From the NCBI GenBank assembly GCA_040285745.1, contig JAUFOR010000008.1:1550001-1614000 (forward strand): a DNA stretch of 64,000 bases, written 5' to 3'. Shown here in pieces: positions 1-9,078 of this stretch. The first letter of the stretch is position 1. Every line of letters begins with the position of its first letter. The position numbers and the translations under genes were made by a program. The notes below the pieces were generated by a model. That model ran no database searches. It was given only the letters and a program-made list of their open reading frames with translations, and had not been told where the DNA came from. The DNA is from Barthelona sp. PCE. Its lineage: Eukaryota; Metamonada: BaSk clade.

Positions 1-261
1 TAACTTGTAAGCAAAGTTCAACATAGTTAAGAATTTCGTGCGTTTCTGTAGACGATCGCATTTCTGCTTACACAAATCGATTTCACTTTGATCCACACCC
101 TCATCGGTGTACAGGGCCACCATTAGCTCGTCAGCTTGTTTCTTAAGAGTGACTGCATTGTTTTTAGAGTGTTTTAAAACTAGTGCAATTACCTTACCCA
201 CAATGAATTGGATTAAGTACAGCCCAATTGCCCAGGCGCAGAAAGAAATCTCAGAGTGCAT
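1..261 (-). CDS. Partial membrane protein, TM plus coiled coil (Oxa1-superfamily-like?)
   Basis: The reading frame opens at an ATG at 261 on the minus strand and runs without a stop off the left edge, giving 87 codons. Residues 6-29 form a hydrophobic segment (CAWAIGLYLIQFIVGKVIAL). A charged, probably coiled-coil stretch follows at about 36-75, rich in K, Q, E and D, and a second hydrophobic stretch seems to begin near residue 79. This order of one TM helix, a cytosolic coiled coil and more TM helices is the plan of the Oxa1-superfamily ER insertases TMCO1 and GET1/WRB. That assignment rests on layout rather than on a diagnostic motif. The gene diverges from the next one across a 180-bp spacer. 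The C-terminus lies outside the window. Confidence 0.5.
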   Translation of the reverse strand, partial: MHSEISFCAWAIGLYLIQFIVGKVIALVLKHSKNNAVTLKKQADELMVALYTDEGVDQSEIDLCKQKCDRLQKRTKFLTMLNFAYKL

Positions 262-441
262 ATATTCGGTTGATTTGAACGTGATGAAGGGGAAATTGAG
301 GCAAACAAGGATAGATCTTCTTAATACCTATTTGTGGACACATTCCATACAATATGTTGTTAAACACTCGATAATTGAGCTATGGTACGTGGATTGAACA
401 TTATTTGAACCGTAAACATACATCTTACTCTTCTCAACGCT

Positions 442-3102
442 ATGTTCTTCAATAGCGATAAAAGAACTTCTTTAGGTGGAAAAGAGCACACAGAGGATGA
501 AAACCTTATGATAGATCGATGGTGGGAGGAATTCGTTCAGAATACATACCTGTCCTCGCCCACGTTTCTTGCAATCTATTTAATTTACTTCTCTAGGGCG
601 TACCGTGTTGTTGATAGCGTGCCTATTTCACTCATTTTGTTTTGCTTGCATGTTTTGGGTCAGAGTTTTGTTAAGCGAACGTGGCAACGTCCATTTCTGG
701 AGAGTTTGCACAATTTTGTATTTTTCACAGTCCTATATGTTTTACATTTGAGAGATGTTACATCTGTACTCTCCATATACTGTCTTTTTCGAAGTGTAAG
801 ACCCTGTATTCGTTCGACTACAATTGCAATACTGAACGCTTGGTTTTTGGCCTTTGTAACAATAGTGGTTGTGAAAACACCATTGGGTACACCAATATTC
901 GCTGCTATTGATGATAAAAATTTGTTTTTTTTCATAGCAACTAAATTATATAGTTTTTTACACGTTGACTTTACGATATACTATGGCTTCTCTATCACGG
1001 TGGTAGGCATGCGCAGGACCCAGCGGCGTATCAACAAGCTTTTGTTTGAAATAAGACAGGCTTCTTCACACATTAATGTTAAGAGAGTATTGTCTCGCTT
1101 TTCATCAAAATTGAGAACAGACGAGCAGATAAATGCATGTTTTAAGCGGCATAAGAGGTACGTAGATATATTTTTGAATGGAGATATTGAAAAATCAATG
1201 AATTTATTGAAAATATCAAAGACAGCCGGTTTAGGCATTCGTTTAAGCAATGTTCCAGTTTTGTTCGTGCATTTCCATGAAGAACAGGAGTGTTCTCTTA
1301 CGATTCGCTTCTTTCGCACGTTTTTTCTTTTTGTTCAGTCGTTTTTAATGGATTCTTCAGAACTTCGTAATGAAGTAGTACTGGAGCCTCATCCGAACGG
1401 CTTCGTTTTATTCCCTCTGTTTCTTACCAACGAGAAACCAGTCTGTAAGATGATGGCACTTGCTTATAACTACAATGATTTTTCACGAACCAAACGGAAG
1501 AAAATTGAAACATTGTTTTTTTCACTCTTTTATCGCATGGGTTTCTTCGTTAAGCAGATGGAAAAGACAAGACCGTGTCTTTCAATGGTGATGTTGAAGG
1601 ATGACGTCATAGTCTTGGATGCCTTCCGTATTTCCACTTGGCCAACCCGATATTTTAAATTGTTTTGTGATGTCCAAGAGTCTAGACCACTTTTTGCTGT
1701 AGAAAAAGGCCTGGATTTACCGAATTGGATTGACATAGAAGAGGAACAGCTGTTGCAACAAACTGGAAAAAAAGTGAGCATTGTTTTTTTTAGTTTTTTC
1801 AAATCAGTGGCTCCATCTCAATTCCACTCACAGTTTCGCATCTCACTAGAGGATTTATCCTTTCTAATGAGCTTTATCTTTTCAAATGGAGAGTGTGCGG
1901 ACGAGCTGAAACCTTTAGGAATTTTCTTAACTAGAAACAATGATTTGCGTGGTCTGAGCTTTGAAAAATCACGTAGAAACAAAGGTATGAAAGAGTTTAT
2001 TAAGTCAGTACGTCGTACACCTTTCGTTCACACACTTATGAGCTTTCAGCTGTTTTTTTCATTTATTTCCATGGTTCTTTGCCAGGAAAATCGATACCAT
2101 GTGGCATTACTTGTTTTTTTACAAGCTTTCAGGACATTCTGCATTTATAATTTGCGTTTTAGATATTCTTACACAAAGTACACAAAATCTTCTTTTTTCT
2201 ATGACGTAGGGGGGCTGCTTATCATGGGGGTTTACGCATATATTTTCAAGGAGCACGGGCTTGAGAAATGGGCATTTTTTTTTTTCAATGGTTGCTTTTT
2301 GGATTCTGCTTACTCGCACATCATATCAATGGTTTTCACAGATTTCGATCTTACACGCATCATTGTGCACTATACAGTGGCTCATACGATAAGCGCGTTT
2401 GTTAATTACATTGTCGTAGTTCATGAGAGAATTTTTTTATCGTTGCGCAAGACTTCATTCAGTATGCCCTTCTTCTACGGGCCCCTTCTGTACGAGACTC
2501 TGCTCCAGAAGGACTTTGCGGTCTTTAATTGTTATCATATAAATGGAAGTATTGATCCAGCGATTCCTTTTTCGCTAGGTGAAGTGACAGACCACTCTCC
2601 GGAGTCATGTGGCATCCCCTACACGCTCGCATGGTATCCATTCCGGCATATGCTCGAGAAAGGGCAATTGATATGTGTCCCTCGTAGTATCTTCAGTTTT
2701 GCGCATCGTTTCAGCATCGATCATGCCAATCCGGATAGTTTGTCATTTGACTCGCGGTGGCTTGATGCGTTAATCGCAGGACTGGAGAACCTGGTCATCA
2801 ATATTGGCATATTCGATGAGAAAAGTTCTTTGGGTGATTATGGTTGTTTTTGCAGTGTTTATAAAACGATTTCATCTGTAACGACCGCAGGTTACAATTT
2901 TTTGGAATACGTGCCACTGTACTCGTCAATAACGCGTGGATTCAGAGCAGGTCCACACTGCTTGACAACAGAGATAGATGATGATATTGAGAGAGCACTG
3001 TATGCTTTGGAAGGAAAACCGCAGTATTATACTAAGTACGAAAGGATACGTCAGCTCTGGGATGAGATAAAAAAAACTGTGTTTTACAATGAATGTAATT
3101 AG
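442..3102 (+). CDS. Large multi-pass membrane protein of unknown function
   Basis: This intact 886-residue frame starts at the first ATG after an AT-rich leader and ends in TAG. Hydrophobic clusters typical of membrane helices occur at about residues 35-75, 93-110, 125-150 and 160-185. A second group lies at about 530-690, with long runs of Phe, Leu, Ile and Val. Between the groups is a mainly soluble region of roughly 330 residues, and the last 200 residues are also mostly soluble. I recognise no catalytic or transport motif. The layout of two membrane blocks and a soluble C-terminal domain loosely recalls the pecanex family, but I could not align a pecanex motif. The AATAAA beginning 11 bases after the stop is a plausible polyadenylation signal. 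Confidence 0.8.
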   Translation: MFFNSDKRTSLGGKEHTEDENLMIDRWWEEFVQNTYLSSPTFLAIYLIYFSRAYRVVDSVPISLILFCLHVLGQSFVKRTWQRPFLESLHNFVFFTVLYVLHLRDVTSVLSIYCLFRSVRPCIRSTTIAILNAWFLAFVTIVVVKTPLGTPIFAAIDDKNLFFFIATKLYSFLHVDFTIYYGFSITVVGMRRTQRRINKLLFEIRQASSHINVKRVLSRFSSKLRTDEQINACFKRHKRYVDIFLNGDIEKSMNLLKISKTAGLGIRLSNVPVLFVHFHEEQECSLTIRFFRTFFLFVQSFLMDSSELRNEVVLEPHPNGFVLFPLFLTNEKPVCKMMALAYNYNDFSRTKRKKIETLFFSLFYRMGFFVKQMEKTRPCLSMVMLKDDVIVLDAFRISTWPTRYFKLFCDVQESRPLFAVEKGLDLPNWIDIEEEQLLQQTGKKVSIVFFSFFKSVAPSQFHSQFRISLEDLSFLMSFIFSNGECADELKPLGIFLTRNNDLRGLSFEKSRRNKGMKEFIKSVRRTPFVHTLMSFQLFFSFISMVLCQENRYHVALLVFLQAFRTFCIYNLRFRYSYTKYTKSSFFYDVGGLLIMGVYAYIFKEHGLEKWAFFFFNGCFLDSAYSHIISMVFTDFDLTRIIVHYTVAHTISAFVNYIVVVHERIFLSLRKTSFSMPFFYGPLLYETLLQKDFAVFNCYHINGSIDPAIPFSLGEVTDHSPESCGIPYTLAWYPFRHMLEKGQLICVPRSIFSFAHRFSIDHANPDSLSFDSRWLDALIAGLENLVINIGIFDEKSSLGDYGCFCSVYKTISSVTTAGYNFLEYVPLYSSITRGFRAGPHCLTTEIDDDIERALYALEGKPQYYTKYERIRQLWDEIKKTVFYNECN

Positions 3103-3195
3103 TGGTAATGAATAAATAATAGATTCCTAAAGAAGTTGGAACCTAACTCGGTTACGAGATTTTAAACTTGTGATTGGTAATTTTGTACAGTGTTC

Positions 3196-3999
3196 TTAGT
3201 CGCATTTCATTGGGGAGACCATTCTACGGCTCTCCTCATCAAGAAAATCAACTTCAATTTGCTGACTGTCCTCTAACGAGAGAAGTTCATCATCCTTATC
3301 CAGGACGGTACGGAGCCACTTCTCGCTGTTGACACAATCGTGCAACTTATTTATATCCACTAGCGACCACGTTGGAGGATCTACGCGATCTTCATGATTG
3401 ATAAAGTTGAACACCTGCTCACACTCACCGTAGGAATTCCAATCTAAGTGGAGGAGGTTGGATCCTCTCTGCTCAATGTCCATTACGAACGTTTTGTAGC
3501 AAGATGAGAGTCCTTCTAAGTATGCAATCGGAATACCTGACTCACACTCACGCTTACGGATGTTGACGATACGGTTCAAGCACTCATCCGGCTCAACGTC
3601 CAGGAAGATGGAGACGTGTGGAACTGGTACAAGACTCAAAAGATAATCACGCAGTTCGTAGTAATATGCGTAACCTGCTTCATCAATAAAACCATCGATA
3701 TGGGTTTGATCAGCAAAGACCGAGTCGGAGAAGATGCTACGATCAAGGATAACATCATTTCCTTCGAGAACGAGGGAAAGAGCATGAGCATAGTAGCGGA
3801 AACGATTGCGAAGCAAGAAAAGTTGCATGGGCAGTGCGTACTTGTGGGGATCTTGATAGAAAAGCTTCAGGAAGGGGTTAGAGTCAGTAGGTTCAAAGAG
3901 AATAATAAGTTTCTCGTCAAGCTCTTGCAATCCTTTGCAAAGCGTTGATTTACCTGCTGCGATGTTGCCTTCGACAATAATGAGCTTGCCAACAGTCAT
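3196..3999 (-). CDS. Deoxynucleoside kinase (dCK/dGK/TK2-type)
   Basis: This 267-residue protein phosphorylates deoxynucleosides to monophosphates in the salvage pathway. The P-loop GNIAAGKS is at residues 11-18 and the family DRS motif at 86-88, preceded by the strand NDVIL. FEPTDSNPF near residue 35 and an arginine-rich lid (RKREC, about 150) also fit the dNK family. The family core is about 200-230 residues. About 60 extra C-terminal residues, acidic and without a recognised domain, follow. I cannot tell from sequence whether it prefers purine or pyrimidine substrates. It lies tail to tail with the membrane-protein gene, 93 bp away. Salvage kinases matter most in organisms with reduced de novo nucleotide synthesis, which would suit a metamonad, but that is inference. 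Confidence 0.9.
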   Translation of the reverse strand: MTVGKLIIVEGNIAAGKSTLCKGLQELDEKLIILFEPTDSNPFLKLFYQDPHKYALPMQLFLLRNRFRYYAHALSLVLEGNDVILDRSIFSDSVFADQTHIDGFIDEAGYAYYYELRDYLLSLVPVPHVSIFLDVEPDECLNRIVNIRKRECESGIPIAYLEGLSSCYKTFVMDIEQRGSNLLHLDWNSYGECEQVFNFINHEDRVDPPTWSLVDINKLHDCVNSEKWLRTVLDKDDELLSLEDSQQIEVDFLDEESRRMVSPMKCD

Positions 4000-4390
4000 G
4001 ACTAGAACAATAACAGTGAAAAATGGGTTAGCAAGTCACAACATGTGTAGCTACATAACTCGGTACATTTGTATCAATGTGTCGAGCTCTACTTGCCATA
4101 TTTTGCACGAATACTGTACTTAAAGTTAATTTGCATAAAGTTGCGGTTTTGAGGTTTTTTGATAAATCTTTTTATGGAACTTCCAGGATACTTTTAACAT
4201 GCAATTAATATTCACCATTTAAAAATACACTCACAACACGTGTGAATTCATACCCTAATCGTAAAAATATTGGAGTAAAATTAAAGTTAACGTGCTGATG
4301 TTTGAACTAAATAAAACCTGTGGTAACAGGTGTGAGTTGTTTGTTTACACGTGAAAAAGGAAATAGAATCCTATTTATTCCATTGGATGA
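4000..4390. other. AT-rich intergenic spacer
   Basis: This 391-bp stretch is the upstream region of the deoxynucleoside kinase and the 3' flank of RPL26, both on the minus strand. TTTATT at 4373-4378 reads AATAAA on the minus strand, just after the RPL26 stop, and is a likely poly(A) signal. I see no convincing open frame or structured RNA. Confidence 0.6.
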
Positions 4391-4804
4391 TTACTCAACG
4401 TCTTCCTCGACGAACTTGCCCTTCTCCATGCTCTTGTGCTGAGCAATGTTCTTGAACAGATCAAGACGAGTGGCTGTCATCTTGAGCTCGGTCAAGACAC
4501 AGTTAGAAGGATGGACGGGGATGGGAATGGATTCACCTGACTTCTTGACACGGTTAACGTTCTGGACGTGAATGATGTTCTGAGCTCTGGCGACAGCGAT
4601 GACCTTACCGGTGACCTGGTTCTTACCACGGACAATCTTGACGGTATCATCACGACGGACGGGGAGAGTGCGAATCAAGTGCTTTTCACGTAACTCCTGG
4701 GACAAGGTGATGCACATAGACTTAGAACGATCGAGAGAGTTCTGTTGGAAGTAGCGAGCGCGGTTCTTTCTACGATCAGAAGAAACAGAGGGATTGACCT
4801 TCAT
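4391..4804 (-). CDS. RPL26: 60S ribosomal protein L26 (uL24)
   Basis: This 137-residue protein begins MKVNPSVSSDRRKNR, which matches the strongly conserved start of eukaryotic uL24. A KOW-type segment at about 48-80 (VRRDDTVKIVRGKNQVTGKV) contacts rRNA near the peptide exit tunnel of the large subunit. The tail is short and acidic (KFVEEDVE). The frame is complete and needs no coding intron. Just upstream of the ATG there is a donor-like GTATGT and a branch-point/acceptor block, so the 5'UTR probably carries a 46-nt intron (separate entry). Short basic ribosomal genes of this kind are usually highly expressed. Confidence 0.95.
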   Translation of the reverse strand: MKVNPSVSSDRRKNRARYFQQNSLDRSKSMCITLSQELREKHLIRTLPVRRDDTVKIVRGKNQVTGKVIAVARAQNIIHVQNVNRVKKSGESIPIPVHPSNCVLTELKMTATRLDLFKNIAQHKSMEKGKFVEEDVE

Positions 4805-4814
4805 CTTGAGATTG

Positions 4815-4860
4815 CTAAGTGTTAGATGGATGCCCTGAGAAGAACAAAAAAGCTACATAC
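4815..4860 (-). other. Putative 46-nt intron in the RPL26 5'UTR
   Basis: On the minus strand the segment starts GTATGT (4860-4855) and ends TCTAACACTTAG (4826-4815), followed by the leader CAATCTCAAG and the RPL26 ATG. The end closely resembles the ends of the RPS11 and RUVBL2 introns, and the length matches the 43-nt RUVBL2 intron. Because it is in the untranslated leader, no reading-frame test is possible, so this rests on the splice motifs alone. Confidence 0.5.
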
Positions 4861-5141
4861 GAATAAAAAAGGTATCAAACGAAAAAGGAGTACATAAACG
4901 CTATTTATTCAAACCTGAAGCATCACACGGGGCTCTTCCAGGCTGGAGAGTCACATAATGTTCAATAAAATGAGAAAAACATACAACAATGAAGAGAATA
5001 AAAAATTAAACCTCTCAATACATTATTGCATTTATATACACACACCTACAGCGTACCACATCATCTCACTATCCACATTATTTATATTAACAAACAAAAA
5101 AACCAGGTAAAACAGAGAAAAAGATAAAAGCGATTTTAGGT
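4861..5141. other. Intergenic spacer with RPL26 leader and promoter
   Basis: This stretch lies upstream of RPL26 and downstream of the SEL1-repeat gene, both on the minus strand. It is AT-rich with poly-A and poly-T runs. A second GTATGT on the minus strand at about 4984-4979 could be an alternative donor for the leader intron. I see no gene. Confidence 0.5.
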
Positions 5142-6524
5142 TTACATGCTTGCAAAGTTAAACATATCTAACTGTGGTTCAACGTCAGTGAGGTCCATTG
5201 CGCTCTCCTCATCCTCATCAGGAACGTCTTCCATAATAAAAGTGGAAACATACTGAGGCTCAGGCATCTGGTCATTTTCTTCCTCTTCGAGATCAAAGTC
5301 AATATTCATTTGTATGGAAGAGGTTGATATCTGTGGTACATAGAAGGAAGGCTCCTCTTGCTCATCGAACGTATCATTTTGGAACAGCATTGATTTTGGG
5401 GGAGAGAACTTAGCCATGAACGTCTTCATAACTTCTCTTCCCTCTTCCAACTCTGCCAATTCCTCTTCAGTTGGTGGTGGAACTGGGTCCAAAGGCACAG
5501 GGTCGATTGTTGTTACCTTCTTCTTTGCGCTTAAAAGCTCCAACCAATTAACGCTCTCTTTTTCATCTTCCTCCTCCTCACTCTCATCTGACATATCACT
5601 AGTCTCAGACGCGGTTTCAAACGAATCTTCCTCGATAAAATTACTCTCATGACGTTCCACAAAAGCCTTTTCCTTTGGTGTCAAGATGATTTCGCTATAC
5701 GGATTGTTTTCATACACTGTATACTTTCTCTCCTCTGCTGTGATCAAATCCCGTTGCTCAGCCAAGGTAAAGCACTCCTCAGCCTCATCGTACCTCCCTA
5801 ATTCCTGCAACAAATGAGCAAGTGTAAAGGAGGCGTTGGGCTCGTTTCGTTTAATAGCTTTTCGATAATATTCTATTGCCTTCTCCACAAGGTCCATGGA
5901 TTCGTATATCTTGCCCAGGATGTAAGGAGAGTTTGGACAGCTAAGCTCATCACTTATCTTCAGTAAAAAGATAGCTCGATTGTTGTCAGTCTTGATCAGG
6001 TTTTTATAACCACTGTAATGATATTTTCCAAGAGTATACAGCGCTTCTCTGTGCTTTAGAAGGGATGCAGCCTTTAGGTAAGAGATACCCTTCAGTTGTG
6101 ATGACTTTTGTGATTCATCCAAGAATGTTTGTGATTTTTCATACAGGTAGGCAGGAAGCTCTTCAATATCCAAAAAGATGCCTCTGAAGTCGCGTAGCTC
6201 CTTCAACTCGGCATCAAAGTCATCCCTCATTGCTTTTATCCGCTTCTGGTAATGAGTCTCAACAGTACTCCGGTGAACGTTCAACTCTTTTCTCATTTCG
6301 GCAAGCTGCTCTGCAACATAGTTGCGAACATCCTGTCTGTGCCTCAGCGTGGGGATTGCCCGGTTGTCAGAGTACATAACTTCGTTTAATTTGGACCTCT
6401 CAAGATCAAGCTCAAGTGCTTCAATGCGCGCTTGGAGTTTATCAACAAGACTCTCGTACTCTGTCAGACGCTGGCGGTGTGAAACATCTACGGGTTCTGG
6501 TACTTTAAAACTGGAAAGTAGCAT
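5142..6524 (-). CDS. Coiled-coil protein with SEL1/TPR-like repeats
   Basis: The 460-residue frame is intact. Residues about 20-130 form a charged coiled coil. From about 130 to 265 there are helix-turn-helix repeats of SEL1/TPR character, for example ALYTLGKYHYSGY and SPYILGKIYESMDLVEKA. Such repeats normally bind partner proteins. The last 180 residues are acidic and probably disordered, with a long Glu/Asp/Ser tract (ETSDMSDESEEEEDEKES) and Pro-rich stretches. I do not recognise the family. It shares a 167-bp divergent promoter with the 2H phosphoesterase gene. Confidence 0.8.
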   Translation of the reverse strand: MLLSSFKVPEPVDVSHRQRLTEYESLVDKLQARIEALELDLERSKLNEVMYSDNRAIPTLRHRQDVRNYVAEQLAEMRKELNVHRSTVETHYQKRIKAMRDDFDAELKELRDFRGIFLDIEELPAYLYEKSQTFLDESQKSSQLKGISYLKAASLLKHREALYTLGKYHYSGYKNLIKTDNNRAIFLLKISDELSCPNSPYILGKIYESMDLVEKAIEYYRKAIKRNEPNASFTLAHLLQELGRYDEAEECFTLAEQRDLITAEERKYTVYENNPYSEIILTPKEKAFVERHESNFIEEDSFETASETSDMSDESEEEEDEKESVNWLELLSAKKKVTTIDPVPLDPVPPPTEEELAELEEGREVMKTFMAKFSPPKSMLFQNDTFDEQEEPSFYVPQISTSSIQMNIDFDLEEEENDQMPEPQYVSTFIMEDVPDEDEESAMDLTDVEPQLDMFNFASM

Positions 6525-6691
6525 ACTTTTGTGGGAATGTGCTTGTAATAGAGAAAATGAAAAATTAAGACCAAAAGATGGGCGAGTGCGTTAGAAAACA
6601 ATGTACACTCTGCGAAAGTGTGTAGTTTTGTTAATACAAGAAAAATTTTCAATGCTTCTTTCTATTAGTCCTTTTTCTTAAACTAAACAAA

Positions 6692-7846
6692 ATGGAACCT
6701 ACTGAATCTGGAAGAAAACGCCGAAGAGGCAGGAATAATCGTCGTAGAGGTAAAGACCGCAAACCAGCTCAAACGAAGGATCAACCTCAACAGCCTGTTG
6801 ATGAATCAGACCTTGGAAACCCCATGTCGTTCACGTTTGTGCTTTTCAAATCGCTTTTCAGCGGAGCTCGAAAACGTATTTCAGCAATGGCTTCTGACAA
6901 CAAGTGTCCCATCAAGGATCAGGTATCTATCTCAACAATTACAATTGAATGTGAGGAGATTGAGGACGCAGAAGACGGCCCGTACGGTCCAGAATGTCTT
7001 GCTGTTGTTGACTACCGTCCTTTTGCGGGTGTCGACACTGAAGGACTCAACATAAGTGTAGAGGAACAGTTGACCGCCCGTCTCGGTCTTACACACTTCC
7101 TCAGTATTCCTCTATATGACCATGATGCGTTCTGTGATGCTTGTGCTGAATACGGAGCTCTTGTTCTGGAGAATTGCATGGGTTCATCCAACGTTATTGG
7201 GAAGGGACGTTTGCATCTATCCCTCGGCCTGTTTGTCCTGTATAACAACGAGATGGTCCGTTCAGTCATAGAGAGAGTCACCGAAGTTATTCATGAGATA
7301 GTCCCAAAGAAGTTCGAGCTGGGTGACTGGAGACTCGGTCATTTCGGAGAGAATGTTTTGTTTATTGAGCCCAACGGGCCAAACACGAATGAATTAAGCG
7401 AGGGATTCAAAGAGTTCTACGGGAAAAGAATCAATCTACATAATACTCTATGGAAGAGTCGTTCTCGAAGAGGAAAAGACAAAAAACGCATTAAATTCAA
7501 GCAGATTGCCTCTTACATGGACCAACAACTCAAATCATTTGATGATAATGAGATGAAAGAAGAAACTGAAACAATTATTGAATCGTCTGCACCGTTTGAA
7601 CTTGATGGAATGGTCGAAGTGCAGCCTGTTGTTGAGATGGACAAGACAAATATGCCTACTGAAGTGACCGAAGTAGGCGAAGCTATCCAAACAAGCAATG
7701 AACAAATCAATAACATTGAGGAAATGGTACGCGTAGCACAAGCGCTGCAGGGCATGGCTTTGACCATAGACAAGATCCACCTCGAGTGGATGCGAACAAA
7801 GAATGATAAGTACATAACCAACCACGTATTTGAATTACCCGAGTAA
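6692..7846 (+). CDS. 2H phosphoesterase, AKAP7/ASCC1-like
   Basis: This 384-residue protein starts with a very basic tail of about 25 residues (RKRRRGRNNRRRG), which could direct it to nucleus or RNA. The central domain (about 125-275) is of the AKAP7/ASCC1 2H class. It has the first strand THFLSIPL, an H-x-S motif at 175-177 (LHLSLG) and a second H-x-T motif at 250-252 (LHNTLW). Both catalytic pairs of the fold are therefore present, and hydrolysis of a 2',5'- or 2',3'-cyclic-type phosphodiester is plausible. No KH domain, as in ASCC1, is evident. The C-terminal 110 residues are acidic and helical. The gene ends TAAA and overlaps the convergent POP5 gene by 12 bp. Confidence 0.8.
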   Translation: MEPTESGRKRRRGRNNRRRGKDRKPAQTKDQPQQPVDESDLGNPMSFTFVLFKSLFSGARKRISAMASDNKCPIKDQVSISTITIECEEIEDAEDGPYGPECLAVVDYRPFAGVDTEGLNISVEEQLTARLGLTHFLSIPLYDHDAFCDACAEYGALVLENCMGSSNVIGKGRLHLSLGLFVLYNNEMVRSVIERVTEVIHEIVPKKFELGDWRLGHFGENVLFIEPNGPNTNELSEGFKEFYGKRINLHNTLWKSRSRRGKDKKRIKFKQIASYMDQQLKSFDDNEMKEETETIIESSAPFELDGMVEVQPVVEMDKTNMPTEVTEVGEAIQTSNEQINNIEEMVRVAQALQGMALTIDKIHLEWMRTKNDKYITNHVFELPE

Positions 7847-8281
7847 AGAGAGGATCTCATCCCGATCAACCGAGACATGGGTGCTTCTCGCAGGATGGCG
7901 CAGCTTAAAGGCGTTTGTGATGAGCAGTGCATGATGAAGAGCAGTTTTAGATACGCGTTCCATCGTTCCTGCCACGTGGTGTACCTGGATTGTGCACGGG
8001 GTACTTGCGATATGCGAGATGAGTGTCATTGCCGACCAAACGTGCCTGAATGATTGGAACGGGCATCGCACAATAAAAATACCCGATGGTTTGTGCATGT
8101 ACATAACGCTGATCTTGGCAGCCTTTACGCGACCAATAAGCCCGAACACGCGACCGATCACGTGCTTTATTTCGAATGCAACGTCCTTTTTTGTATAATC
8201 AGTGAATATTCCCCCATTTTGTACAACATCATTGTGAAAGAGTGCTTGGCAGCAAAAGTAGCGTCGTTTTGTACGTACCAT
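7835..8281 (-). CDS. POP5: RNase P/MRP subunit POP5
   Basis: The start is the ATG at 8281, which gives the family N-terminus MVRTKRRYF. An upstream in-frame ATG at 8311 adds ten residues that do not match the family. The 148-residue product shows the POP5 order: basic first strand, helix with an FGLIGRVKAA-like turn, ISVMYMHKPSGIFIVRC, then a VWSAMTLISHI helix and HHVAGTM. POP5 is a small RRM-like subunit shared by RNase P and RNase MRP, which mature tRNA 5' ends and process pre-rRNA. The tail is slightly extended. The gene overlaps the stop of the 2H phosphoesterase gene by 12 bp, tail to tail. Confidence 0.85.
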   Translation of the reverse strand: MVRTKRRYFCCQALFHNDVVQNGGIFTDYTKKDVAFEIKHVIGRVFGLIGRVKAAKISVMYMHKPSGIFIVRCPFQSFRHVWSAMTLISHIASTPCTIQVHHVAGTMERVSKTALHHALLITNAFKLRHPARSTHVSVDRDEILSLLG

Positions 8282-8705
8282 AAGTGAAATAGAGAAAATT
8301 CTGTATAGCACATCATTTTTTAATCTCTGCTCCTCATCACTTTATTCACTTTTAAAAGGTAAAAATTGAAACAACAAAATTTTGCCACCCACTTAAGACA
8401 TGATAATTGCTTGTAAAAGTCTTTATAGTAGATATTTTAGTTAATGTTTTTAATATGGCTAATTTCGCGTTCAACTATCATTTTCCAAAGCGATATTAAC
8501 TTTCCAAACTTTTCAACCGGAGGTGTTCAATTCTTAAAAAAGTTTTAAATTATTGACTTTAAAGTATGTTACAGCTTTTTTAACAGATGAAATAATTGTG
8601 TCTATAAATGTGGCAGCTTGGAAGAGAAGTTCTTACGTCAATACGTTACTAGTGCTGTGTATTTCAAATTTCCCAACTATTCTCCTGCAGAGATCATTTT
8701 TCACC
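8282..8705. other. AT-rich divergent spacer
   Basis: These 424 bp separate the divergently read POP5 and small acidic-protein genes. The right-hand gene has an open frame back to 8553, but the added residues look like AT-rich noncoding translation, so I treat it as leader. No RNA gene or repeat is evident. Confidence 0.5.
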
Positions 8706-9017
8706 ATGGATAGGGTTGTGTGCATGCCCGTCCCCCGATATGATGCACATCTATTGCATGTATATGATACAGAATCTCATGATATTTATAATACTCCAAG
8801 TGAGTTTCTCAGCACTGCAACATCCATTTTCACAGAAGAGTCCCCCTGGGAAGACCAAGAAAGTGGGTATAGTCGTAATACATCTCCTGTACCAAACATA
8901 CCACCACAAATGATTTATTCAACGCTTGCTAATTCTTCAGATACACTGGCAGATTCTAACACATCAAGCATGTCTTGTGTGAGTATTCTTTCAATCTTTA
9001 GTTCAAACGAAGATTAG
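8706..9017 (+). CDS. Small Ser/Asp-rich hypothetical protein
   Basis: The ATG at 8706 in the context CACCATGG opens a 103-codon frame ending in TAG. The product is rich in Ser, Thr, Asp and Pro (for example SPWEDQESGYSRNTSP and SSDTLADSNTSS), with no membrane helix or recognised domain, and looks disordered. Coding status is moderate. It fills a gap between two well-supported genes and its composition is unlike the flanking noncoding DNA, but no homology supports it. Confidence 0.5.
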   Translation: MDRVVCMPVPRYDAHLLHVYDTESHDIYNTPSEFLSTATSIFTEESPWEDQESGYSRNTSPVPNIPPQMIYSTLANSSDTLADSNTSSMSCVSILSIFSSNED

Positions 9018-9078
9018 GAATACGTTACAAATTTCTTTGCATTCATTAATACTTTTTCGCTTAAAAATAAAATCATGA

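Noticed and set aside
107-397. 96-codon plus-strand frame at the left edge
   Set aside because: It lies antisense to the better-supported partial membrane-protein gene at 1-261.
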